A stretch of 64,000 nucleotides of DNA from Cryptomeria japonica (taxonomy: Eukaryota > Streptophyta > Pinopsida > Cupressales > Cupressaceae). A program made the position numbers and the translations under genes. Each line of letters opens with the position of its first letter. Position 1 is the stretch's first letter. Where the stretch lies: NCBI RefSeq assembly GCF_030272615.1, contig NC_081409.1, forward strand, positions 612,978,755-613,042,754, in the 5' to 3' direction. Under the pieces are notes generated by a model. The model saw nothing but the letters and a program-made list of their open reading frames with translations, had not been told where the DNA came from and ran no database searches. Positions 11,368 to 23,900 of the stretch are shown piece after piece.

Positions 11368-12609
11368 TGTTAGGATAATTGGTGAACAACTAAGAGGGGG
11401 GTGAATCAATTGTTAACATATTATATCAATTAATCCACTTAATAACCTTAAACCAGAGCATGTAAACATTAAGTATCGGAATATCATAAATAGATACCGG
11501 TAAGCAATGAAACTTAACAATGAAACAGACAATCAACACAATGCAACCATACCACATAACACCATGATTTGTACGTGGAAAACCCGAAAAGGAAAAAACC
11601 ATGGTGGGAAGCCTACCCACAGTCAGATGATACTTTTGCAGATAGTATGTGATACAATGAGTGGCCTTCACATGGAGGAAGGCACACTGCCTAGAGCATA
11701 TTGCTCCTTACAAAAGAGTCTCACTGACTACAAAGAGGTAATAACCATCTCAAGATAAATGGACAACAATCTAGAATAATGAACTGCTAGAGATAATATC
11801 TACCATGCCTGATTATAGTCTTGATAAGATCAATACCGGAGGCCTTTGACCTCTTCCTTAATCCCATTTCGATCACCTATGATCGACCAAATCTCCTTCG
11901 CATATGATATTGCATTCCAAGACCACGACACATTTTCTATAATGAGATCTTACATCATTTTATACCAACCCTAAGGCCTAAACCAATTAGGTGCCACCTA
12001 AAAGATATTATAATAAGATCATTAGATACATCCATATTACTATGATATGCCATGTTAGCTTAAAACCAAAACAACAATAACCAATCCATAGAACATCTTG
12101 AAACATCCCGGTAACATGTAGAGTACACGTTAACATGATACCGGTCCATAACCTAAATAGGTACCAAACCTATTCTGGGTCCACCACGCCAAAGCAATGT
12201 CTTCACTTAGTTGAGACATGATCAAAGAACATCTTCAACATCCTGAAATCCATCTAGAAGCTGCACCAACACCATTTATGCATCCTGTCAAGATTCCTCA
12301 ATGAAATCTCTGGCGGTTAAACCTTAAACCAATGCCGGTATGGGTTTACAAGAGTGTACAATAGCATCCGATTACCAAGTCAATACCAACTGACCAAAAC
12401 ATGCTACAAGAACATGTAACACATAAAATCAAACATACTCCATAGATCCAAACATGCCAGAAGTGTCCAACAGATAGTCTCTTCTGCTGGTAACACTAGA
12501 TCTTCTATCGGTAGCCAAAACCCGTCTGCCAGTAACCAACCATATCAGCTAGTGTTGACATCAATGAAAAAACATCAATACAACACATAATCAATTTATC
12601 CATAATGCA
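11368..12609 (-). repeat. 3' LTR of copia A
   Basis: Begins (plus strand) TGTTAGGATAA and is colinear with 17181-18435 to the phrase TCCATAATGC. A TATA box with the downstream block TGTAAGATCTCATT lies on the minus strand at 11941-11964. Next to it, on the element strand, is the polypurine tract CCAAAGGGGGAGATTTTT. Confidence 0.9.
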
Positions 12610-12936
12610 AAAAATCTCCCCCTTTGGCATTTATAGCAACACTAGATGTGAAAAATATCTAAGTACCAAAAAATGCCAAACAAGTCTCCCCCTGTGGAAG
12701 ACAACCAACAATCTCCTGAATATCAATAACTCCCCCCCTGTGAATGATATCTCTATTAAGTTTTGAATTTATTTTTCACATCACTATCTCTCCCCCTTTG
12801 ACATCAATGCTAGAAATTTGACACAAATATCAAAGCAAGAATATAAACCTCTGAATCTCAAAGCATCAATCAAGTCTCTGCTGGAATGAATAATATCTCT
12901 GATAATGCATGCCAGACTGATGACAAACTGCATCAA
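12610..12936 (-). other. 3' untranslated region of copia A
   Basis: Lies between the RNase H stop and the 3' LTR. On the element strand it carries four G-rich purine runs (GGGGGAG or GGGGGGGAG) at about 12615, 12688, 12733 and 12789; the one next to the LTR is the likely plus-strand primer. Confidence 0.7.
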
Positions 12937-15900
12937 TCAAGTCTCTGCCAGAGGGGCAGAAACCCCTAACCTATCTCTCAAATACTCAAATGATTCCTTA
13001 GACAGTGGTTTAGTGAATATATTTGCAATCTGTTCTTTAGTGTTCACATAAACCAGTTTGACTTCCTTTCCTTCTACCTTATCCTTCAGAAAGTTATACT
13101 TTATTGATATATGCTTAGTCTTAGAGTGAAACATCGGATTCTTAGACATGTCAATAGCTGCAGAGTTATCACAGTAGATAACTACCAGTTCACTACAATT
13201 TACCTTGATATCCTTCAACATTTGCTTCATCCACAAGACTTGAGTGCAATTAGTTGCTGCTACAACATACTCAGCTTCTGCAGTAGATAAAGAAATGCAT
13301 GACTTTTTTTGCTGATCCATGAAACCAATTTCTTTGCAAGAAAGAAAGCTCCACTAGAAGTGCTCTTCCTGTCATCAGTATCTCCTGCCCAATCTGAGTC
13401 TGTATATGCACATAAAGTGAAATCATCATTTCTAGAATACCATAAGCCATATTTCGTTGTTCCTTGCAAATATCAGAATATCCTCTTTACTGCACATTCA
13501 TGATTTTCTTTAGGATTACTTTGATATCTTGAAACAATAATTACTGCATTCATAATATCTGGTCTAGTCTGAGTTAGATATAGAAAGCCACCAATCATAG
13601 ACTTATACCTTGTCGGATTTGCCGATGTAGAAGTATCCTTGATAGATAATTTCTCACTTGTCATTATAAGAGTACTTACCGGTTTGGAATTATCCATACC
13701 AAACTTCTTCAACAATTCCCTCAGATACTTAGTTTGATAGATACAAATGCCTTTGTCAGTTTGAGTAATCTGCAAACCTAGGAAAAATCTCATCTCACCA
13801 ATCATGGACATTTCAAATTCATTTTTCATATTATTAGAAAATTCCATGCACAATTTATCTTCTCCTCCAAAAATGATATCAACAAATACTTCAATAATCA
13901 TAATATCATCATCAATGATCTTATAATATAAATTACTATCAGCACTACCTTTAGTAAAACCAAGTTTCAAAAGATATTTATCCAACCTTGTATACCAAGC
14001 TCTAGGAGCTTGTTTCAATCCATATAAAGTTTTCTTGAATCTGAAAACCATATCTTTGTCATCTGTCAGTGAAAATCCATCAGGTTGCTCAATGTATACT
14101 TCTTCCTTGAGTTCACCATTAAAAAATGCACATTTAACATCCATTTTATAAACCTTATAGTTCTTATAAGCTACATAAACAAGAAATAGTCTAACAACTT
14201 CAATTCTAGCTACAGGTGTAAATGTCTCACCATAATCAATTCCTTCCATTTGAGAATATCCTTTACAAACCAATCTAGCCTTGTTTCTTACAAATTGCCC
14301 ATACTCATTCAGTTTATTCCTAAAAACCCATTTAGTTCCAATAACATTCTTATTTTTAGGCTAGGGAACTAAAGTCCAAGTTTCATTTTTCTCTATCTGA
14401 TCTAATTCATCTTCCATAGCCTTTAACCAATGTTTATCTTTACAAGATTAAATAACAGATGCTGGTTCAATTTGAGAAATAAGACATACCTCTTGATTTT
14501 CCATTCTTCTTCTTATCATAACTCCCTTGTTCCTATCTCCAATAATTTGATCTTCAGAATGATTTAGTCTTACATACCTTGGTGCCTTCTGAACTTCAGG
14601 TTCACTGCTCTAATCATCAGTCACAATTGAATTTTCTGATTGTACTGGTGTAACTGTCTCAGTTTCCTGTACCAATTGAGGCATTGTCAGTTCAGTTATG
14701 ATCATTTCCACTGCTGGTTCCCTGTCATATGATATAGATTGATTTTTGTATTGCTCATCCACTTTCACATTAGCGCTCTCCACAATTTTCTGCAATATTT
14801 TGTTATAACATCTATATGCTTTGCTTTGAATTAAATAACCAAGAAATATCCCTTCATGGATCAAACTTCCCAATTGAATCATCTCTTTTGATATAGCATT
14901 TACTTCCAAAAATTCTGAAATATTTAACAGTAGGTGTATGTCCAAACCATAATTCATAAGGGGTCTTACCGGTTTCACCTTTGATATGAACTCTATTGAA
15001 TGTGTAGACTACTGTACTCATTGATTCTCTCTAGTAGATGTGAGGCAATTTGGCTTCCATCATCATAGATCTTGCTGCATCCAAAATGGCTATGTTCTTT
15101 CATTCTACAACTCCATTTTGCTGAGGATTCTGAGGTGCAGATAACTGTCTCCTAATTCTATTTGTCTCACAATAACTGTTAAATTCATGAGAAGTGAACT
15201 CACCACCTTGATCTATCTTAGAAATTTTATTTTCAATCCAGTTTCTATTTCAACCTTTGCTTTAATGATCTTAAATTTCTCAACGGCTTCAGAATTCTCC
15301 CTTAGAAAAGTCACCCACATCATTCTAGAATAGTCATCAATTATTAGCATGAAATACCTATCACCTTGAAAGCTTTTAGTCCTTGTAGGACCGCATAAGT
15401 CAATGTGAATCAGATCAAGCACATCATTATATTTATCATGTATGCTCTTAAAATAAGTTCTAACTTGCTTTCCCAATTGACATTCCTTACATACCGGATT
15501 ACGAGGCTTCATAATCTTAGGTATACCTCTAATTGCCTTAGTTGAACTGATCTTATCAATACAATCAAAATTAACATGACATAACCTCTTATGCCATTAC
15601 CAACTCTCATCAATATGAGCTATCAAACATGTCTTATTACCAATGTTTAAGTGAAAGATATTACCTCCAGTTTGAATACCAGTTGCAATCTCCAAACCAG
15701 TCTTGTTAATGATTTTGTATTTTCTATCTTTAAACTGAAGTTGGAAACCCTTGTCCACCAATTGACCAACACTCAAAAGATTATGCTTTAAACCTTCTAC
15801 ATAATAGACATTATCAGTATTATGCTTGCCATCTAGAGAAATAATACCTCTACCTTTGATCATACATGTTTTGTCATCTCCAAATCTGACTTGACCACCA

Positions 15901-17123
15901 TTGTATTCTTACAAGGACAATTTTTTTCTTTTATCTCCAGTGATATGATGTGAGCATCCACTATTAATTACCCATTCATCCTTATCTTCAAATTTTGCTA
16001 CCAGGGCCTTTTCTTCATTCATGATAGCCGCTTCCAGTTCATATTCCTTTAAAGCATAGAACACCCATTCCTTTCCATTACCGGATCCACTAGCAAAGTC
16101 GTCTGCCGGTTCATCCCCAGAGTCATCACTTACTCCTTCCTCATCTGCTATGTAGCATTGTTTACTTTTCTTGAATCTATATCTGTTCTAGTTAGGCTTA
16201 AATGATTTCTTAACTCTTTCCTCAAATCTTGCATTCCTTTTAGGACATCTAGATGTAAAATGACCAATCTTATTACATGCAAAACATTTTAAATATGTTT
16301 TTCCTTCATACTTACTTCCCGTCGGTCCTTTAGGTAGTCTTCAAGAAAATAAGGCTTCAAGTTTCTCAAATTCTTCATCTTCTTTCCTCATATCTTCCAA
16401 TTCTTTTGCATATAAGACTTTTGAGTCACTTTTGCTGGTAGATGATGATGCATGAAAAGTAGGATCAGACTTTGCAGCTCCAAAAGATCCAAATTCTTCA
16501 AGCTCAAAAGTAGATAATTTCCCAATCAAAATGTCTTTGTTAACTGAAGTGTTTGCCATTGTTCTCAATTCATTAATTGCAGTTGCCTTCATCTTGTAAG
16601 TTGGTGGAAGGGCTCTCAAGACTTTGAAAACTATTTCATCTTCACTCAGAGATCCTCCACAACATTGAATTCCCATAACAATCTCATTTACTCTTTCCAT
16701 AAACACAACAATTCTTTCATTATCTTCCATCTTCAAGTTTTCATATCTTACCCGTTAACCATCAAGTTTAACAATTTTGACAATAGGATCACCTTCATTC
16801 AGAGTTTGCAATTTATCCCACATAACCTTTGCCGATGATTTATTAGTCAATCCCATGATTTGCTGATCAATAAGTGCACACAAGAGGGCTTCTCTAGCTT
16901 TGCAATCATTTTTAATATTCTTGTCTAGGTCTGCAGGAGCAGGATTGCCGGATGCTAAATCATAAGGTGCGTATCCTTTCTCAGTGATCTCCCAAATATC
17001 CTTGCCAATACATCTAAGATAAGTGTCCATTCTATTTTTCCATATCCCATAATTTGTTCCATCAAGCTTAGGGATTTCTCTTCTGAAAATAGTTGCCGGT
17101 GGATTTGAAGTAATAGATGCCAT
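12937..17123 (-). pseudogene. Copia A Gag-Pol polyprotein (broken)
   Basis: Read on the minus strand. Gag starts at ATG 17123 (LDGTNYGIWKNRM near residue 20) and continues after a stop/frame break near 16750 to 16341. A zinc knuckle CFACNKIGHFTSRC (C-x2-C-x4-H-x4-C) lies at 16240-16290. The protease motif reads INSGCSHH instead of IDSGCSHH, so the catalytic Asp is Asn. Pre-integrase CHVNFDC and CKECQLGK (H-H-C-C) and the core IDLCGP and IIDDYSR of integrase lie at 15600-15200. RT lies in 14273-13473 ([23 protein letters not shown]). Its catalytic box reads VFVDIIFGG: one of the two Asp codons is missing. RNase H ends in 13320-12937 (AEAEYV, IYCDNSAAI, IFTKPLS). Many stops and frame shifts make it non-functional. 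Confidence 0.93.
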
Positions 17124-17167
17124 AGGATCTACCTCAAGCGGTTAATATTTTGCAAAAGAGGACCAAA

Positions 17168-17179
17168 GCTCTGATACCA
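17168..17179 (-). promoter_or_regulatory. Primer-binding site of copia A (tRNA-iMet type)
   Basis: On the minus strand reads TGGTATCAGAGC, the standard plant copia site complementary to initiator tRNA-Met, one base after the 5' LTR end. Confidence 0.92.
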
Positions 17180-17180
17180 A

Positions 17181-18435
17181 TGGTTAGGATAACCGGTGAA
17201 CAACTGAGAGTGGGGGGGGGTGAATCAATTGTTAACAAATTATATCAATTAATCCACTTAATAACCTTAAACCAGAGCATATAAACATTAAGTACTAGAA
17301 TAGCAGAAATAGATACTGGTAATAAATGAAACTTAACAATGAAATAGATAGTCAACACAATGCAACCATACCACATAACACCATGATTTGTATGTGGAAA
17401 ACCTGGAAAGGGAAAAACCATAGTGGGAAGCCTATCCACAGTCAGATGTTACTTCTGTAGAAAGTATGTGATACAATGAGGGGCCTACACATGTAGGAAG
17501 GCACACTACCTAGAGCGTACTACTCATTACAAAAGAGTCTCACTGACTACAAAGAGGTAATAACCATCTCAAGATAAATGGACAACAGTCCATAATAATT
17601 AACTACTAGAGATAACATCTATCATGCCTGATTACAGTCCTTGTTAAGCTCAATACCGGAGGCCTTTGACCTCTTCCTTAAACCCAATTCGATCACTTAT
17701 GATTGACCAAATCTCTTTTGCATATGATATTGCATTCGAAGACCATGACACATTTTCTATAATGAGATCTTACATCATTTTATACCAACCCTAAAGCCTA
17801 AACCAATTAGGTTGACCACCTAAAAGATATTACAATAAGATCATTACATACATCCATATTACAATGATATGCCATGTTGGCTTAAAACCAAAACAACAAT
17901 AACCAATCCATAGAACATCTCAAAACATCCCGGTAACTTGTAGAGTACACGTTAACATGATACTGATCCATAACCTAGATAGGTACCAGACCTATTCTGG
18001 GTCCACCATGCCAAAGCAATGTCTTCACTCAGTTGAGGCATGATCAAAGAACATCTTCAGCATCCTGAAATCCATCTAGAAGCTGCACCAACACCACTTA
18101 TGCATCATGTCAAGATTCCTCAGTGAAAGCTCTGCCAGTTAAACCTTAAACCAATGCCAGTATAATTTTATAAGAGTGTATGATAGCATCCAATTACAAA
18201 GTCAATACCAACTGACCAAAACATTCTCTAGGAACATGTAACACATAAAATCAAACATACTCCATAGATCCAAACATGCTAGAAGTGTCCAATTTATAGT
18301 CTCTTCTACCGGTAACACTAGATCTTCTACCAGTAACCAAAACCCATTTGCCGATAACCAACCATAACAGCAAGCATTGACATCAATGACAAAACATCAA
18401 TGCAACACATAATCAATTCATCCATAATGCCAACA
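17181..18435 (-). repeat. 5' LTR of copia A
   Basis: Starts (plus strand) TGGTTAGGATAACC and ends CATAATGCCAACA, so on the element strand it begins TGTTGGCATTATGG. A TATA box and the TGTAAGATCTCATT block lie at 17761-17784 on the minus strand, identical to the other LTR. Confidence 0.9.
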
Positions 18436-19033
18436 CTTTGAAACTCACTTGCACACACAGTCGCTTGAGGTTGGGTAGAACTAATGGTGTTCTCACTCTC
18501 CTCCCTTACATGGATCACCCATATAGGCTCTAGGGACTATATTTCCATGTCCTTCTCTCCATGGACCACCTAGTTTTAGGGGCGAGATGTCCATGGTTTC
18601 TCTCTTGTTCACCTTTCTTCTCATGGATTACAAAAGTGTGTATTCATATTCTCTCTCTTCTTCCTCTCATGAACCCATAGTTTTTCTATTGATGGTTCAT
18701 GGATGATGTTAACTTTTCTCTTTTATGTGATCGCTCATGTTTATGTGATGGCATTGGTCTTTATGTTTCAATTAGTTGTTTGAGACATTTGTATTGAGGT
18801 CTCTACAACTAGTTGATGTTTTGTCTTGTGTTTTGTTTTATGTGTCTTGTCCCTTTTTGTTTTGTGTGCTCTTGCATATGTTTGAGTGAGTTAAGATCCG
18901 AATATTGGGGGCTTTTATTCCTCAAAAAAAAGTGATGGCTTATACTCCTTGTGGTATTGCTCCGCATCTCTCATCTTCATCTCTCTCTTTCTTCTACTTT
19001 ACCGATAGTAGTGGCATAATCCATACTCCCACT
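18436..19033 (+). other. 3' internal region of element C
   Basis: Resumes element C after the copia A insertion. T-rich, no ORF. No coding remnant recognised between the insertion and the polypurine tract. Confidence 0.55.
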
Positions 19034-19048
19034 AAAGTGGGGGCTAAA
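19034..19048 (+). promoter_or_regulatory. Polypurine tract of element C
   Basis: AAAGTGGGGGCTAAA directly before the LTR start TGTAGTGTC. This is the usual shape of a gypsy plus-strand primer. Confidence 0.75.
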
Positions 19049-20209
19049 TGTAGTGTCATAAAATTGTGCCTCCTGCAATTTTAACCATATTTTAGGTCCT
19101 CACCTTGGCAATGACATCCTCCTTCCGAATTGAGACCTATTTCTGCATTTTCACCCCTTGACCCCTTCATGTTTGAGCCTTGAGATAGCCTCAAGACTCT
19201 GTCCGAGCCCCAAGATAATGTAGGATAGGGGCATGGTGCCCCTGCCCCACCTTCTTAGGATGGCCCCAAGATAGGTCCCCTCGGCCCCATTTGCACTTTA
19301 GGATCCTAAATCTCCCTGATGTCAACCTTTTATGAGATGAATTAATATTCAAGAGGCATGTATAAAATGGAGTTGGTTTTCTCATTTGTATAAGGAGGAA
19401 GGGGAGGCGAAGTTCAAGCGAAGTGGATCATAAGTAAGCATAGGTGAAGATATACATCATCAAGCATTCAAGTCTTCTTCATTCATCCATTGGAGTAATA
19501 TTATAACATTCATTTGCAAGCATGCATGTGTGTTAGGGTTTTGTCACGTTACATGCCATTTCATGCAACACTTGTGATTACATTCAAGAAGCAAAGAAAT
19601 CATCATCAACAAGTTGCAGATCTACAAGGTATACATTTCCATTTTTTACATTCAAGCATTTGCAATTACTTTCTTTCAAGGTTGATTCCTCAACTGAGGT
19701 TTGACTGAGGCAAACCCCTATTCACAACCCCTTTTTCCTCTTTTTTCTATGTGTAGGTTGTAGGTGCGTAGCTATAATTCCAGGTTTGGGCTTCATTTGC
19801 AGAGACAAAAGAACCCTTTTTGTTTCACGGATTTTGTGGAGGACCATGTACATTTCTGCCATGGTCCTGACAACTTTTCTCCAAATTTGCAGGGCAGATC
19901 TGTATCAGTCTAATTAGCTTAGATCCAAGGTTACAATACGATCCTAAATTGGTAGCCCCTAATTTCACTCATTTCCCCTCTCTTTTCCGCATAGTCAACA
20001 AGTCAACTTTCTCATTTACAAAAGAGGGCAAATCATACTTCTACCATTGCAATCTCCTTGGAATTCACATCCTTGTCTCTCTTGGATTTGGATATAGTGG
20101 ATTCAACCCATCTTTTAAATTTAAAGTTCTCCCAAGTGAAAACCATCCTAGTGACTTCCTTTCTCTCTCCTAGGTGGGGAGTCACTAGGGTTCAATTTTC
20201 CACTTTTCA
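19049..20209 (+). repeat. 3' LTR of element C
   Basis: Runs from TGTAGTGTCATAAAATTG to TTTTCCACTTTTCA. Its last ~730 bp match 6893-7636, and the whole is related to the LTR at 61330. At 20210 it meets minus-strand PMD coding sequence exactly. Confidence 0.85.
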
Positions 20210-20470
20210 ACATCCAATAATGTCACTATCGCCTCTCCTGTAGGCAGATGGAAGGTACAAGTCCTGCTATCCCACTACTCTACCAACACATTCATCATGG
20301 TAGTATGTGCTTTGATCCTCGGCCATCAGCCGACAAAATGCAATCCTACCTTGGCTAGTATCTCTAGCTTGTTTGCCCTCAGCTGCCTACAAAGCCTCAT
20401 AATTGCCAGCCAGTGCTCCCTCGATGCTAATGGCCCTAAATTTGCCTGCATTCATGCAAAATACTTCATT
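20210..20470 (-). pseudogene. Plant mobile domain (PMD) fragment
   Basis: Read on the minus strand from about 20465, one frame gives LRANKLEILAKVGLHFVG, then WPRIKAHTTMMNVLVE, then TCTFHLPTGEAIVTLLDVE, broken by in-frame stops. The order of a hydrophobic helix, a W-P segment, a VEW/RWD stretch and TFHLPxGExxVTLxDV is the recognisable N-terminal part of the plant mobile domain (aminotransferase-like, PF10536), found in MAIN/MAIL proteins and in many transposon-carried genes. The rest of the domain is missing because the frame runs straight into the LTR of element C. The coiled-coil relic at 5820-6895, same strand and other side of element C, may be the end of the same gene. Confidence 0.75.
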
Positions 20471-20947
20471 ATCCCATATCATTCTTATCCCTCCCTTTAT
20501 TCTATTCCTGAGATATTCATGATCCCCCCTAGTGCTCACGCTGTTTCATCTAAAGCTCACACCAAAATCATGCTTCTCATGCTATACCACAACCACATGC
20601 GCTGAATCGCCCCTGACTTTGGCACCTAACCCCCATTAGCACGGGAACTCATATTGAGTGCCCCCTCTCTCTCTCCCTGAACCAAAGCCTAACCTAGAGT
20701 AGCGCAAGTGCTCGCGCCATGCGTGTTTTCCCGCCCCAAAACTTCCCACGATCCCTACTTCCCCGCGTGTGCTGGCGCAATTTGGCAAAGCTCGTACTAC
20801 CTTAGGGGCGTGTGTGCTGAAATGATGATCAACACATCCACCCTGTTAGACTTTAAGCCCTAAATCTAACCCTGGAATCTATCCTAAATCTATCAAATCA
20901 AAAAGGAGGTTCAAGGTATGTACCGGTGGACCATAATGGGTGGGCCC
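20471..20947. other. Unassigned, upstream end of possible PMD gene
   Basis: No clear coding frame. The minus strand just above the PMD fragment has several stops. GC-richer phrases (AGTGCTCGCGCCATGCGTG) occur at 20704-20725. This sequence continues beyond copia B at 26542. Confidence 0.4.
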
Positions 20948-20993
20948 TGTTGGTATTATGGATGTGTTGCATTGGTTTTTTCATTGATGTTCT
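20948..20993 (+). repeat. Remnant of 5' LTR of copia B
   Basis: TGTTGGTATTATGGATGTG matches the start of the 3' LTR at 25492. Similarity ends near 20990, right before the gag ATG. Confidence 0.85.
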
Positions 20994-23900
20994 ATGACAA
21001 CTAACTATTTCAGGAAGGACAGTCTGAAACTTGATGGAACTAACTATGGTATATGGAAGATCAGAATAAAGACACATTTGAATTGCATTAGAAAAGACAC
21101 ATGGGATGTTACACAGAATGGCTATGTTGGTCCTACACCAGGTCAACCTAATCCACCTACATTGAGTAAGGATCAAGAGAATGATTCCAAAGAAAGAGAA
21201 GCACTCTTGAGTGCCTTGCCAGATCAACAAATCATGGGATTATCAAACCGATCTACTGCTAAAGCTATTTGAGATAAACTGGAGACATTGAATGAAGGAG
21301 ATACCACTGTCAAAATTGCAAAATGGAATGTTTTCGGGTCAGGTATGAAAATTTGAAAATGGAAGAAGATGAAAGAATTTTTACTTTTATGGAAAGGGTT
21401 AATGAAATTGTTTTGGGTATACAATGTTGTGGAGGTTCCTTAAGTGAAGATGAAATTGTTTCTAAAGTTTTAGGAGCACTGCCACCAACATATAAAATGA
21501 AAGTAACTGCCATTAATGAGTTGAGAACTATGCCTAATACATCAGTATCTAGAGATACCTTGGTTGGAAAACTTTCAACATTTGAGCTTGAGGAATTTGG
21601 TCCTGTTGCTACAACTAAAATAGATTTAGCCTTCAAAACATCATCATCTATCGCATCTTCATCATCAGCTAATAAATCTGATTGGAAAGCACTTTATGCA
21701 AGATAACTTGAAGACATCAGGAGGGAAAATGAAGAACTGGAAGAACTTGAAGCACTATTTGCAAGGAAAATGCCTAAAGGTCCTATTGGAAGTAAGTATG
21801 AAGGTAAAGCACCATTTAAATGTTTTAACTGCAATAAAGTTGGTCATATGGCATCTAGATGTCCTGATAGACATGCAAGATTGAGAGAAGAAGCTAAAAG
21901 AACATATAAGCCTAACCCCGAATATCAGAGATACAGAGTTAAGAAGAATAGAGACAAAGCATGTTACTATGTTGATGAAGGAGTTACTGATGATTCTGAT
22001 AAAGAACCGACAGACAATGGATGGGTTTTGTTGCAATAACAAAAGATCAACCAACACCTATTGATCCACTGATAGAACAGGCCCTGGCAACTAAAATTGA
22101 AGAAAAGGATGAATGGATTATAGATTCTGAATGTTCACATCATATGACTGATGATAAAAGTAAATTATTATCTTTTTAGGAATGCAATGGAGGTCTAGTA
22201 AGATTTGGAGATGACAAAGCTTGTTTAATCAGAGGAAAAGACACTATATCTTTTGATGGTAAGCACAATACTGACAATGTTTATTATGTTGAAGGTTTGA
22301 AGCATAATCTTTTGAGTGTTGGTCAATTAGTTGAAAAAGGATTTCAGCTACAATTCAAGAATGGTAAATGCAAAATCATGAATAGAACTAGTTTAGAGAT
22401 TGCAACCAGTAATCATACTAGAGGTAATATCTTTCATTTGAATAACAATGAAAAGACATGCTTGATTGCACATATTGATGAAAGTTGGTTATGGCATAAA
22501 AGACTCTGTCATGTGAATTTTGATTGCATTGTAAATATTAGTTCATCTAAGGCAGTAAGGGATTTACCTAAGATTGTAAAACCTCATAATCTGGTATGTA
22601 AGGAATTTGAAATGGGAAAGCAAGTTAGAACAACTTTCAAGAGTATTTGTGAGAAAAACAATGACGTTCTTGATTTAATTCATACTGACTTATGTGTTTC
22701 GACAAGAACAAGAAGTCTACAGGGATATAGATACTTTATGCTAATTATTGATGATTATTCTAGAATGTGTTGGGTTACTTTTCTCAGGGAGAAATCATAA
22801 GCTTTTGGGAAATTCAAATTATTCAAGGTACTTGTAGAGAATGAAACTGGTAAGAAAATCAAATGTTTAAGATCAGATCAAGGAGGTGAATTTACATCTA
22901 AGGAGATCAATACATTTTGTGAAGTGAATGGGATTAGAAGATAAATATCAACACCCCAGACACCTCTGCAAAATGGAGTTGTGGAAAGGAAGAACATAAC
23001 TATTCTGGATGCAGCTAGAAGCATGATATCAGAAGCAAATCTACCTCATGTGTATTGGAGAGAAGTAGTGAATACAATGGTTTACACTTTCAACAGAGCT
23101 CACATCAAAGGTGAAACCGGTAAGACACCCTATGAATTATGGTTTGGTAATATTCCTACTCTTAAGTACTTTAGAATATTTGGGAGCAAAGGTTACATTA
23201 GGAGAGATGAGTATATTGGTAAATTTGATCCTAGAAGTGATGAAGGAATATTTCTTGGTTATTCATCTAAGAGCAAAGCATATAGATGTTTTAATAAAAG
23301 ATTGCAGAAAATCATTAAGAGTGCAAATGTGAAGATAGATGAGCACTTTAGAAGAAATTCAAGGTCCATGGATTCTGAACCAGCAATTGAGATAATCACA
23401 AATGAACCTATACAGAGTGCACTGGTACATAATGTTGATCTAGTCACACCAACATCATTAGAGAATTACATAGTGACTGATGAACAACAACAAGTGAACA
23501 CACCCAGGTATGTAAGACTGAATCACTCTAAAAGTTAGATAATTGGGAATAAGTATCAAGGAGTTATGACAAGAGGAAGACTGGAAAATGAAGAGGTATG
23601 TTTAATTTCTCAAATTGAACCAACATCTGTTATTGAGGCATGTGAAGATAAACATTGGATTAAAGCTATGGAAGATGAATTAGAACAAATTGAAAAGAAC
23701 AATACATGGACATTAGTTCCCCGACCTAAAAATAAAAATGTAATTGGAACTAAATGGGTATTTAGAAACAAACTTAATGAAGATGGTAAGGTAATAAAAA
23801 ACAAAGCAAGATTAGTATGTAAAGGCTACTCACAGAAAGAGGGAATTGATTACAATGAAACCTTTGCACCGGTAGCTAGAATTGAGGCAATCAGATTATT

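Larger units (their letters stand above)
11368..18435 (-). mobile_element. Ty1/copia element A, complete structure
   Basis: Minus-strand copia element with LTRs at 17181-18435 (5' LTR) and 11368-12609 (3' LTR), an initiator-tRNA-Met-type primer-binding site at 17168-17179, a Gag-Pol pseudogene (12937-17123) and polypurine tract at the inner edge of the 3' LTR. It sits inside element C. The flanks CTTCA and CTTTG are not an exact 5-bp duplication, so the target-site duplication is diverged or lost. Confidence 0.9.
6893..20209 (+). mobile_element. Gypsy-type LTR element C, apparently without pol
   Basis: Two copies of one LTR (6893-7636, lacking its first ~430 bp, and 19049-20209) flank this unit. 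A primer-binding-site candidate follows the left LTR and a polypurine tract precedes the right LTR. Leaving out the inserted copia element A (11368-18435), the internal region is about 4.3 kb. It holds a gag-like ORF (8345-9382), a gag C-terminal motif (9421-9558) and two tandem repeat blocks, but I find no protease, RT, RNase H or integrase. It therefore looks like a non-autonomous gag-bearing element of the LARD or TR-GAG type that would need pol from a relative. The right LTR abuts the PMD fragment at 20210. The left junction is damaged, so the target-site duplication cannot be tested. Confidence 0.65.

Noticed and set aside
20297-20605. 102-codon plus-strand ORF
   Set aside because: Opposite the PMD reading on the minus strand, which has recognisable motifs.
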